From Pseudomonas sp. UBA4194 (lineage in GTDB: Bacteria; Pseudomonadota; Gammaproteobacteria; Pseudomonadales; Pseudomonadaceae): a stretch of DNA of 5,590 nucleotides. The notes beneath the pieces are model-generated. The model searched no databases. It was not told the DNA's origin and saw only the letters and a program-made list of their open reading frames with translations. Position numbers and translations under genes: made by a program. Location of the stretch: NCBI RefSeq assembly GCF_002379585.1, contig NZ_DFUE01000067.1, forward strand, positions 17,851-23,440, in the 5' to 3' direction. This document shows positions 1 to 5,322 of this stretch, piece after piece; the stretch's first letter is position 1; each line of letters opens with the position of its first letter.

Positions 1-31
1 AGGGGACCATTCACCACAAATCCCCGCCCCC
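1..31. repeat. Tail of a dispersed intergenic repeat, cut by the window edge
   Basis: These bases align with 5130-5159: 28 of 30 aligned bases are identical and there is one single-base indel. Both begin AGGGGACCAT and end in a C-rich run. At the 5.1 kb copy the shared stretch is preceded by a CCCTCTCCC/GGGAGAGGG hairpin, so the hairpin half of this copy presumably lies just left of the window. The repeat sits only 14 bases beyond the stop codon of the AI-2E family gene, a usual position for an intergenic palindromic element. The missing half is inference. Confidence 0.7.
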
Positions 32-44
32 CCTCAATCCACCA

Positions 45-1055
45 TCAGACCAACCCCGCCACCTTCAACTCGCTCTTCAGATACGCATAATAAATCGGCC
101 CCGCCACCACCCCCGGCAAGCCGAATGCCGCCTCGAATATCAACATCGCCAGCAACAGTTCCCACGACTTGGCACTGATCTGCCCGCCGACGATGCGGGC
201 GTTGAGGAAGTATTCCACCTTGTGGATCAGGATCAGATAACCCAGCGCCGCCACCGCCACCCAGATCGACAGTGACAAGCCGACGATGGTGATCAAGGTA
301 TTGGAGATCAGGTTGCCGATTACCGGCAGCAGGCCCAGCAGGAAGGTCAGTACGATCAGGGTCTTGGTCAGCGGCAGCTTGATCCCGCACAGCGGCAGCA
401 CCACCGCCAGGAAGATCGCGGTGAAGAAGGTGTTGAGCAGGGAAATCTTGATCTGCGCGAAGACGATGTTGCGAAAGGCCCGTACCAGCAGCGCCAGGCG
501 ATCGAACAGTGCCGCTGCCAGAGGCTTGCGCTGGCTGACGTCGGTCACGGTCTGCAAGGCGATGATGGCCCCCAGGACCATGCCGATCAGCAAGGTCACG
601 AACATGTGCGCAGCGTCCTTGCCCACCAGTTGCAGGTCGCTGAGATGTTTGCTCAGCCAGCCGCTGATGGCGACCCGGAACTCGGCAGCGCTGGCCGGCA
701 GATAGGCGTCGATGAACGGCGGCAGCTGTCCCCGGGCGCGATCGACCACGCCCATGAACTTGTTCAGTGAAGCGCCGGGGTTTTCCGCTTCGTGCAACAC
801 GAAGCTGATTGCGCCGGCGAAGAGCAAGGCCAGGGTGCTCACCACCAGTGTGCCGAGCAAGGCTACCGCCAACCAGCGCGCGCGCCGGCCGGCAATCAGT
901 CGCTGCAGTTGCGGGGTCAGCATGTTGACCAGTTCGAACACCAGCAAGCCGGCCAGCAGGCTGGGCAGCAGGCGCAGGGGCAATACCAGCAACAAACCAC
1001 CAAACACGAGAATCCAGCTGGCGATCACCACTTGACGCTGAGAGAACGTGGGCAT
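45..1055 (-). CDS. AI-2E family transporter (multi-pass inner-membrane permease)
   Basis: A 336-residue inner-membrane protein of the AI-2E/YdiK/PerM family (Pfam PF01594), a typical length for the family. Hydrophobic segments lie at about 9-27, 29-46, 61-87, 150-170, 203-225, 230-256, 258-277 and 299-325, with a polar loop at about 88-148 between the third and fourth. Family-type motifs are visible: GLLPVIGN near 241-248, H-x-x-E followed by N-A-R-I-V-G-G near 278-291, and GLPGVVAGP at 312-320. Members were named after AI-2 export, but many have other or unknown substrates (one branch includes Na+/H+ antiporters), so the substrate here is not known. The start is the only reasonable ATG, with GAGG a few bases upstream in the message. 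It is co-oriented with psiF, but a 100-base hairpin-bearing gap separates them, so I favour separate transcripts. Confidence 0.92.
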   Translation of the reverse strand: MPTFSQRQVVIASWILVFGGLLLVLPLRLLPSLLAGLLVFELVNMLTPQLQRLIAGRRARWLAVALLGTLVVSTLALLFAGAISFVLHEAENPGASLNKFMGVVDRARGQLPPFIDAYLPASAAEFRVAISGWLSKHLSDLQLVGKDAAHMFVTLLIGMVLGAIIALQTVTDVSQRKPLAAALFDRLALLVRAFRNIVFAQIKISLLNTFFTAIFLAVVLPLCGIKLPLTKTLIVLTFLLGLLPVIGNLISNTLITIVGLSLSIWVAVAALGYLILIHKVEYFLNARIVGGQISAKSWELLLAMLIFEAAFGLPGVVAGPIYYAYLKSELKVAGLV

Positions 1056-1116
1056 ACAGCCTCAAAAACAAACGACTCGAAAGGATGGGCAGTCTGCCAG
1101 CGTTCCGGGGGAAGGG

Positions 1117-1142
1117 CCAGTGGGCAGCGACCTGCCCACGGG
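1117..1142 (-). terminator. Stem-loop after psiF, possible terminator
   Basis: There is a perfect 8-bp stem, GTGGGCAG (1120-1127) and CTGCCCAC (1132-1139), with a CGAC loop. It extends by two more G-C pairs (1117-1118 with 1141-1142) past one mismatch. It starts 14 bases beyond the psiF stop codon in the direction of psiF transcription. No U-tract follows on the minus strand (the next bases read CCCTTCC), so it may act as a 3'-end protecting hairpin and not as a true intrinsic terminator. Confidence 0.45.
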
Positions 1143-1155
1143 TTATCGGCGCACG

Positions 1156-1437
1156 CTATTTTTTCTTCAGGCACTCGCTCATGAACGCCTTGCGCGCATC
1201 GCCTTTGAGGGCATCACCGGTGGCGGTGGCATTGCAGGTTTTCATCTTCTCTTGCTGCGTGGCTGGGGCAGCTTTGAGGCAACTGCTCATGAAGCTCTTT
1301 CGCTCGTCACCCTTGAGCGTCTTGGCGGTGGCGTCGGCGTTGCAGGTTTTCATCTTGTCTTGCTGAGCGGTGGCGGCGAAACCTTGCGAGGCCAGCAACA
1401 GGCCCGCGATGAGCAGGGGCAGGTGCATCTTCTTCAT
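1156..1437 (-). CDS. psiF: PsiF-repeat secreted protein
   Basis: A 93-residue protein with a Sec signal peptide (MKKMHLPLL..., likely cleaved near residue 21 after QGFA) followed by two PsiF repeats at about 25-55 and 61-91. Each contains KMKTCNA..., LKGD-x-RK-x-FMS and CLK. Four cysteines (32, 53, 68, 89) fall in two pairs exactly 36 residues apart, which suggests one disulfide per repeat in the periplasm. It resembles E. coli PsiF, a phosphate-starvation-inducible protein of unknown biochemical role, but has shorter segments before each repeat. The start chosen puts GGGAG 8-9 bases upstream and leaves a clean signal peptide. The in-frame extension further upstream (to 1767) runs through the control region and the divergent osmE gene and is not credible. 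The gene is divergent from osmE. No Pho box was recognised upstream, so phosphate control is not supported here. Confidence 0.88.
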   Translation of the reverse strand: MKKMHLPLLIAGLLLASQGFAATAQQDKMKTCNADATAKTLKGDERKSFMSSCLKAAPATQQEKMKTCNATATGDALKGDARKAFMSECLKKK

Positions 1438-1482
1438 GGAGCGCTCTCCCGATATCCGCGTGAACAGGCGCGGTTCGGGGTG

Positions 1483-1490
1483 AGTGTAGA
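1483..1490 (-). promoter_or_regulatory. Sigma-S-like extended -10 for psiF
   Basis: On the minus strand this reads TCTACACT, close to the RpoS-type extended -10 (TCTAYACT). It lies 46 bases upstream of the psiF ATG, giving a predicted leader of about 40 bases. At 17-bp spacing there is no good -35 (CCACAA), which is tolerated by sigma-S but would be poor for sigma-70. This is a motif-based inference only. Confidence 0.45.
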
Positions 1491-1582
1491 CAACATTATT
1501 TACAATTGTGGAGGGCGCACCGCCCCTGAGGGAGCGGGTCATTCCCGCAATTAAGCCCGTGCTTCGCGCGAAAAATTTTTCA

Positions 1583-1610
1583 GAACTATCCCAACGCCCA
1601 AAAGCTCCAA
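1583..1610 (+). promoter_or_regulatory. AlgU/sigma-E-like promoter for osmE
   Basis: GAACTA (1583-1588), a 17-base spacer and TCCAA (1606-1610) resemble the AlgU (RpoE-like) consensus GAACTT-N16/17-TCtgA. Start of transcription would fall near 1616, about 40 bases before the osmE ATG. An A5T5 tract (1571-1580) sits immediately upstream of the -35 and could act as an UP-like or bent element. P. aeruginosa osmE has been reported among AlgU-responsive lipoprotein genes, which fits. The match is imperfect in the sixth -35 base and in the -10. Confidence 0.5.
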
Positions 1611-1655
1611 CAAAGCACAGGGCCACTAATGGTCCAATCGAAGGAGCGACTCCCC

Positions 1656-2003
1656 ATGTACAAGCAATCCCTCGCTGCACTGTGCGTACTGGCCTCCCTG
1701 GCCGGCTGTTCGTCGAACACCACCGTACAGAACCCGGTGGACTTCGTGACCTACCGTGATCAGCCACTGGTCAAGCAGGTCGAGAAAGGCATGACCATGC
1801 AGCAAGTCATCGCCATCGGCGGCGCGCCTTCCACCGTGGTGGACGGTACCGCCAACTCCATGCATGGCACCTGCAACAACTACATCCTCAACCGCGAAGG
1901 TCATCAGCAGCCGTACTACGTCAGCTTCGACAGCACTGGCCACGTGGACACCAAGGGCTTCATGACCTGCGAGCAGCGCAAGCTGAACGAAAAAGCGCCA
2001 TAA
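1656..2003 (+). CDS. osmE: OsmE-like outer-membrane lipoprotein
   Basis: A 115-residue lipoprotein. The signal peptide MYKQSLAALCVLASLAGC ends in the lipobox LAGC, with lipidated Cys18 and Ser at +2, which predicts sorting to the outer membrane. The mature part has the SmpA/BamE-like fold signature of OsmE: VKQVEKGMTMQQV near 39-51, GGAPS near 55-59, then GTCNNYIL (71-78) and a late T-C-E (104-106). Cys73 and Cys105 match the conserved cysteine pair of E. coli OsmE and probably form a disulfide. OsmE is osmotically and stationary-phase induced in E. coli, and its exact job is not settled. The start at 1656 is preferred over the upstream ATG at 1629: AAGGAG (1641-1646) sits 9 bases before it, and only this start puts the signal peptide at the N-terminus. 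It is divergent from psiF and is followed by a stem-loop region. Confidence 0.93.
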   Translation: MYKQSLAALCVLASLAGCSSNTTVQNPVDFVTYRDQPLVKQVEKGMTMQQVIAIGGAPSTVVDGTANSMHGTCNNYILNREGHQQPYYVSFDSTGHVDTKGFMTCEQRKLNEKAP

Positions 2004-2010
2004 GTCTTCA

Positions 2011-2073
2011 AGCGACGGCGGACGAAAGGCCTTCCCCAGGCCATTTGTAATAAAACTTTTCGTTGCCGTCGCT
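2011..2073 (+). terminator. Nested stem-loop downstream of osmE (probable terminator region)
   Basis: There are two levels of structure. An inner hairpin GGCCT-TCCCC-AGGCC (2028-2042) is flanked by AAA and TTT that can extend it, followed by a broken U-rich run (ATTTGTAATAAAACTTTT), which is a plausible but weak intrinsic terminator for osmE. Around it, AGCGACGGC (2011-2019) pairs perfectly with GCCGTCGCT (2065-2073), and ACGAAA (2022-2027) pairs with TTTCGT (2058-2063). The element begins 7 bases after the osmE stop codon. The long-range stem may compete with the inner hairpin or insulate the next gene. Confidence 0.5.
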
Positions 2074-2162
2074 ACTCACACCTAAGGTACCGATCGCGCC
2101 GGGCTGCCCGGTTCGGGAGTGATAGAGCGCGACGGAAAAACCGTATCAGCCTGGAGAACACC

Positions 2163-2702
2163 ATGATCGACCTCGAAACCACGCAACTTTCTTCCGTCGA
2201 AACATTGCGCCATCGCGCACGCCAAAACGTCGATCAGGGCGCCGTAACCGAAGGCTACAGCGCCGATCGCGAAGAAATCATCAAGCTGCTCAATGGCTCG
2301 CTCGCCACCGAACTGGTGTGCGTGCTGCGCTACAAGCGCCATTACTTCATGGCCAACGGCCTGAAGGCGAGCATCGCTGCCGATGAATTCCTGGAGCACG
2401 CCGAGCAGGAAGCCGAGCACGCCGACAAGCTGGCCGAGCGTATCGTGCAACTGGGCGGTGAGCCTGAGTTCAACCCGGACCTGTTGAGCAAGAACTCCCA
2501 CGCACAGTACGTGGCAGGCAACACCCTCAAGGAAATGGTCTACGAAGACCTGGTGGCCGAGCGGATCGCGATCGATAGCTACCGCGAGATCATTCAGTAC
2601 ATCGGCGACAAGGACCCGACTACCCGTCGTATCTTTGAAGACATTCTGGCTCAGGAAGAAGAGCACGCCGATGACATGGCGGACATTCTCAACAGCCTGT
2701 AA
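2163..2702 (+). CDS. Ferritin-like di-iron protein (bacterioferritin-like, PA4880 type)
   Basis: A 179-residue four-helix-bundle ferritin-superfamily protein, expected to be cytoplasmic and to oxidise and store Fe(II). Di-iron ligands expected for bacterioferritin are visible: E50 on helix A, E83-x-x-H86 on helix B, E133 on helix C and E165-x-x-H168 on helix D. The E50-to-E83 spacing of 33 equals E18-to-E51 of E. coli Bfr. The methionine after the helix-B glutamate that binds heme in Bfr (Met52) is an alanine here (A84), so a heme-free ferritin is likely. There is also an N-terminal extension of about 32 residues relative to Bfr. GGAG (2153-2156) lies 6 bases before the ATG, with no competing start. 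The best match I recall is the P. aeruginosa PA4880-type probable bacterioferritin. It follows osmE after 159 bases and has its own terminator, so it is probably monocistronic. No convincing promoter was identified. Confidence 0.9.
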   Translation: MIDLETTQLSSVETLRHRARQNVDQGAVTEGYSADREEIIKLLNGSLATELVCVLRYKRHYFMANGLKASIAADEFLEHAEQEAEHADKLAERIVQLGGEPEFNPDLLSKNSHAQYVAGNTLKEMVYEDLVAERIAIDSYREIIQYIGDKDPTTRRIFEDILAQEEEHADDMADILNSL

Positions 2703-2720
2703 GGGGTTGAGGGTCAGCAA

Positions 2721-2746
2721 GCCAGAACCTGGGTTCTGGCTTTTTT
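2721..2746 (+). terminator. Rho-independent terminator of the ferritin-like gene
   Basis: GCCAGAACC (2721-2729) and GGTTCTGGC (2732-2740) form a perfect 9-bp stem (8 bp with a four-base loop in practice), immediately followed by TTTTTT (2741-2746). It starts 18 bases after the stop codon. This is a textbook intrinsic terminator on the plus strand. Confidence 0.92.
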
Positions 2747-2805
2747 ATGGGCGATGGAAAAGTGAGGGACTGCTGATTGGCTTCATGGCCTCGGACCGTG
2801 TTGCG

Positions 2806-2873
2806 GCCATCGCGGGCAGAGCCCGCTCCCACAGGGTATGGCCGCTTGTGGGAGCGGCTCTGCCCGCGATGGC
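2806..2873. repeat. REP doublet in inverted orientation (REPIN)
   Basis: The left arm 2806-2833 begins GCCATCGCGGGCAGAGCC. The right arm 2847-2873 is its reverse complement except for one missing base (28 against 27 bases), with a 13-base spacer. Each arm also contains its own small palindrome (GGGC...GCCC). The symmetry continues weakly outward: CGGACCG near 2792-2798 faces CGGTCCG near 2876-2882. The core GTGGGAGCGG...GCCCGCGAT is the familiar Pseudomonas REP family mobilised by RAYT (TnpA-REP) transposases, and no such transposase is in this window. It lies between the converging ferritin-like and asmA-like genes, where it may also stabilise 3' ends or limit read-through in both directions. 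Confidence 0.9.
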
Positions 2874-2897
2874 GTCGGTCCGGTTTTTACAGATGCC

Positions 2898-4973
2898 TCA
2901 GGAAGCCGGCACTGTCTTCGGCGCCTTGCCGGCTTTCATCTGCTCCAGCAAAGGTGTGCACTGATTGGGCTCACCACCGCCACTGGGAACCACCAGCGCC
3001 AGCAACCCGGCAGCCGGACCGATGGTCGCGCCCAATGCCACCATGCCCGCGCCGCGCAGCAGCAACGGTACGGTCTGCACCCCGGCACTGGGCTTGGCGA
3101 ACGGACCGCGTACATACAACGGCGAACGCAGCGACAGCAGCCGGAAACCCTTGGATTCGGGCGAGATCTTCATGTCCAGCTGTTCCTGCTTGAAGTTGGC
3201 CGTGCCGTCGACATAAATGATCGCGTTCTCGGTGTCGAAGACGAAGAGCCGAGTACTCGCCAGGCCATCCTTGATGCCCAGATCCGCTGCGGCGCAGTTG
3301 ATCTTCACTTCCTTGTCGCCAAAGATCTTGCCCACCACGTAGTTGCCCACGTTCAGGCCAGCGATTTCCATCAGGTCGCGGCTCACCGCGCCGTCGTTGA
3401 TCAGCATTTTCAGGCTGCCGTTGGACGTGCCCAGCAAGGCTGAAACCGAATTACCTGTACCGGTGATATCGGCATCGCCATTCAGCTGGCCGAAGCTGGT
3501 GCGCATCGGCTCGAAGCTGGGGAACAGCTGCTTGAGCTGGAAGCCGCGCGCCGTCAGTTTCGCCCGGCCCTGTAAAGGCGTGGTGCGTCCGTTAAGGGCA
3601 ATCTGTGCATCCAGCTTGCCACCGGCGACGCCGAAGCGCAGTGGCTCCAGGCGCAGGTTGCCGTCGTCCAGCACCACATGGGTATACAGGTCGTTGAACG
3701 GCAGTTGCTCGCTGTGGACAATCTTGCGCCCAGTGAACTCGACATCGGCGTCCATGGCGCGCCAGCGGTCGGTCTTGAACTGCTCGACCGGCAGCACCTT
3801 GCCTTCAGGCTGCTTGCTAGCGCCGCCGCGGGCCTTCTGCTCGGCATTCGAATCGGCCCCGATCAGCGGTGCGAGGTCGCTGAACAACAACTGGTTGGAC
3901 ACCAGTGCGCCGGTCAGCTTGGGCCGCGGCTGGCTAGCAACGAAGCCCAGATCACCATGAATATCGCTGTCGCCGATCTTGCCGTTGAAGCCTTCATAGC
4001 GGAAAGACGCCCCACTGGGCTCGTGCAACTTGGCGATCAGATGCCCGTCGGTGGAATAGGGCGGCGAATCGGGCAGGGTGACACCGGTCAGTGGGTACAG
4101 ATTGCCCAGGCTGCTGCCGCTGAGTTTGAGGCGCAGGTCCAACGCGCCCAGGTTGCGTGGGTCGGTCAGGGTGCCCGCCACGGCCGCACGGGTGTCGCCG
4201 GCCGTGACATCCACCTGCACCGGAAACGGCTGCGCGGCGTCTTGCAACGCCAGCAGGCCACCGATCTTGCCGTTACCGGACACCGGCAGGCCTTTGTAGC
4301 GACCATTGACCTTGAAGCCGAAGGCGTAGTCCTGAGCGTGGGCGCCCTGGTCAGAAACCTTTTTGGCGGCGCCGCTGCCAACGATGTCACTGAACGGAAT
4401 CGGCTTGCCCAAGGGGTCTATCAACACTTCCAGGTTGGCTTTCAAGGTCTGGTCGTCGTAGACAACGCGGCCTTTGTCGAAACCGATGGAGCCAATGTCG
4501 ATGACCCACTTTGAGGGCTCGGCGTTGGGATCTTTCTCGTCGAACTGGAACGTCCAGTTGGCGCGACCGTCAGCCAGTCGCTGGAGTGACGCGTCCGGGG
4601 CGGTCAGATCGATACGGGGAATAACCACGCGCTGCGCCAGCAGTGGCAACGGAGAGAGCCGGAATTCGATTTTCTGCAGGCTGGCCATTTGCGGCTTGGT
4701 CGACCAATCCGGGTTGCCCAGGGTGATGTCCTGCGCCACGAAACGCGGCCAAGGCACCCAGGCACGCCAGCCGCCCTCCTCGGGTTCGCGTTGCCATTGC
4801 ACGGCCAGATCACCATTGATGGCAAACGGTCGATGCAGTGCGGCCGAGACTTTTTCGTTAAGGGTGGGCTTGATTCGGTTCCAGTCGAAGGTGGCAATCA
4901 CCACGACCAGGATGGCGATCAGGACCAGAAGGCTGCCCAGGGTCCAGGCGATTATCTTACGTGGGCGCGTCAT
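2898..4973 (-). CDS. AsmA family protein (YhjG-like)
   Basis: A 691-residue envelope protein. An N-terminal membrane anchor (about residues 7-28, rich in L, V and I, after MTRPRK) is followed by an AsmA domain: the DWNRIKPTLNEKVSAALHRP region at about 30-49, INGDLAVQW and the LGNPDWS segment. A long periplasmic beta-rich body and a C-terminal AsmA-type region follow. A second apolar stretch, rich in A, G and L, lies near 641-662, with a conserved-looking Cys672 in the tail. Length and order resemble E. coli YhjG (about 690 residues) more than AsmA itself (about 617). AsmA-like proteins are anchored in the inner membrane and are thought to form hydrophobic grooves for phospholipid transport to the outer membrane; YhjG's own role is not defined. 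AAGGAG (4980-4985) precedes the ATG by 6 bases. The reading frame is intact, with no frameshift. It converges on the ferritin-like gene and is transcribed alone in this window. Confidence 0.9.
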   Translation of the reverse strand: MTRPRKIIAWTLGSLLVLIAILVVVIATFDWNRIKPTLNEKVSAALHRPFAINGDLAVQWQREPEEGGWRAWVPWPRFVAQDITLGNPDWSTKPQMASLQKIEFRLSPLPLLAQRVVIPRIDLTAPDASLQRLADGRANWTFQFDEKDPNAEPSKWVIDIGSIGFDKGRVVYDDQTLKANLEVLIDPLGKPIPFSDIVGSGAAKKVSDQGAHAQDYAFGFKVNGRYKGLPVSGNGKIGGLLALQDAAQPFPVQVDVTAGDTRAAVAGTLTDPRNLGALDLRLKLSGSSLGNLYPLTGVTLPDSPPYSTDGHLIAKLHEPSGASFRYEGFNGKIGDSDIHGDLGFVASQPRPKLTGALVSNQLLFSDLAPLIGADSNAEQKARGGASKQPEGKVLPVEQFKTDRWRAMDADVEFTGRKIVHSEQLPFNDLYTHVVLDDGNLRLEPLRFGVAGGKLDAQIALNGRTTPLQGRAKLTARGFQLKQLFPSFEPMRTSFGQLNGDADITGTGNSVSALLGTSNGSLKMLINDGAVSRDLMEIAGLNVGNYVVGKIFGDKEVKINCAAADLGIKDGLASTRLFVFDTENAIIYVDGTANFKQEQLDMKISPESKGFRLLSLRSPLYVRGPFAKPSAGVQTVPLLLRGAGMVALGATIGPAAGLLALVVPSGGGEPNQCTPLLEQMKAGKAPKTVPAS

Positions 4974-4992
4974 TGCGGGCTCCTTGAACTAC

Positions 4993-5008
4993 GTGCTCCC
5001 GCGAGCAC
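4993..5008 (-). promoter_or_regulatory. Hairpin in the asmA leader, next to the ribosome binding site
   Basis: GTGCTC (4993-4998) and GAGCAC (5003-5008) form a perfect 6-bp stem with a CCGC loop. It ends 7 bases upstream of the AAGGAG of the asmA-like gene in the message. It could influence leader stability or translation. The symmetry is seen directly; any function is inference. Confidence 0.4.
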
Positions 5009-5021
5009 TGAGGGTGCGGCT

Positions 5022-5034
5022 TGTTTAGGGTAGG
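5022..5034 (-). promoter_or_regulatory. Weak -10-like element upstream of asmA
   Basis: On the minus strand TCCTACCCTAAAC resembles an RpoS-type -10 (CTACACTTAA; 8 of 10 positions over CTACCCTAAA). It would give a leader of roughly 45-50 bases that includes the 4993-5008 hairpin. No good -35 is present at 16-18 bp. This is a tentative call. Confidence 0.25.
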
Positions 5035-5096
5035 ACTTGGAATTGGCCACAGGGTTTAGTTTTTGGCGCGGATTGGGCGAATGGGCTCCTGCTTTT

Positions 5097-5160
5097 AGCC
5101 CCCTCTCCCCCAGGGAGAGGGCTGGGGTGAGGGGACCATCCACCAAAAATCCCGCCCCCA
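5097..5160. repeat. Dispersed palindromic repeat with a CCCTCTCCC hairpin
   Basis: CCCTCTCCC (5101-5109), loop CCA and GGGAGAGGG (5113-5121) form a perfect 9-bp hairpin. GCTGGGGTGAGGGG (5121-5134) and a tail (5130-5159) follow, and the tail also occurs at the left edge of the window. I recall this CCCTCTCCC/GGGAGAGGGCTGGGGTGAGGG sequence as a common intergenic repeat in Pseudomonas and other Proteobacteria. It lies between divergent genes here and next to a 3' end at the other copy, so it is not tied to one gene context. Confidence 0.75.
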
Positions 5161-5166
5161 ACCATC

Positions 5167-5181
5167 ACCGTTACAAACGGT
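5167..5181. repeat. Short perfect inverted repeat ACCGTT-ACA-AACGGT
   Basis: ACCGTT (5167-5172) and AACGGT (5176-5181) are perfect inverted half-sites around ACA. It lies directly after the dispersed repeat and about 200 bases upstream of the repeat-protein gene. It could be a transcription-factor site or a small hairpin, and no regulator can be named from the sequence. Confidence 0.35.
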
Positions 5182-5293
5182 TACGCCCAAATCCAGTGCC
5201 AAATCCCTCGGAACTCACCCAACCAGTGCACTTTTTCCACCCCTAAACCCTTGATCTAGAGCGGTTTCCTCAAAGCATCATTTTCGTTGATTG

Positions 5294-5322
5294 TTACCAT
5301 TACCTTTATGAACTTTTATATC
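5294..5322 (+). promoter_or_regulatory. Candidate sigma-70 promoter for the repeat-protein gene
   Basis: TTACCA (5294-5299), a 17-base spacer and TATATC (5317-5322) each match the sigma-70 hexamers at 4 of 6 positions. They sit in the most A+T-rich part of the gap. Transcription would start near 5329, leaving a leader of about 58 bases. Overlapping alternatives (TTGTTA at 5291, TTTATA at 5315) exist, so the exact hexamers are uncertain. Confidence 0.35.

Noticed and set aside
34..1071. Long minus-strand open frame of 345 codons overlapping the AI-2E gene
   Set aside because: It is a different frame of the same strand with an Arg/Gly/Ala-rich, domain-free translation typical of a high-GC shadow. 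The AI-2E frame has clear family motifs and membrane segments.
1629..1655. Alternative osmE start nine codons upstream
   Set aside because: It has no Shine-Dalgarno at proper distance and puts charged residues before the lipoprotein signal. The AAGGAG lies inside this extension and serves the ATG at 1656.
1438..1767. N-terminal extension of psiF to a 203-residue protein
   Set aside because: The extension runs through the control region and into osmE, lacks a ribosome site and would bury the signal peptide.
2163..2702. DPSL or thioferritin identity for the ferritin-like protein
   Set aside because: That family is marked by a cysteine pair near the di-iron site. Only one cysteine (C53) is present here, and the ligand pattern fits bacterioferritin-like proteins.
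2082..2720. Minus-strand open frame of 212 codons opposite the ferritin-like gene
   Set aside because: It is the antisense mirror of a strongly supported ferritin-like gene, and it crosses that gene's terminator-proximal region and ribosome site without its own initiation signals.
3678..4514. Plus-strand open frame of 278 codons antisense to asmA
   Set aside because: It has no ribosome site and low-complexity Gln/Val/Ala-rich composition, and the asmA frame on the other strand has a recognisable domain and start. It is an antisense shadow.
1..5160. Composite transposon bounded by the two direct repeats
   Set aside because: There is no transposase and no terminal inverted repeats or target-site duplications, and the enclosed genes look chromosomal. 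The repeats are better explained as a common intergenic element.
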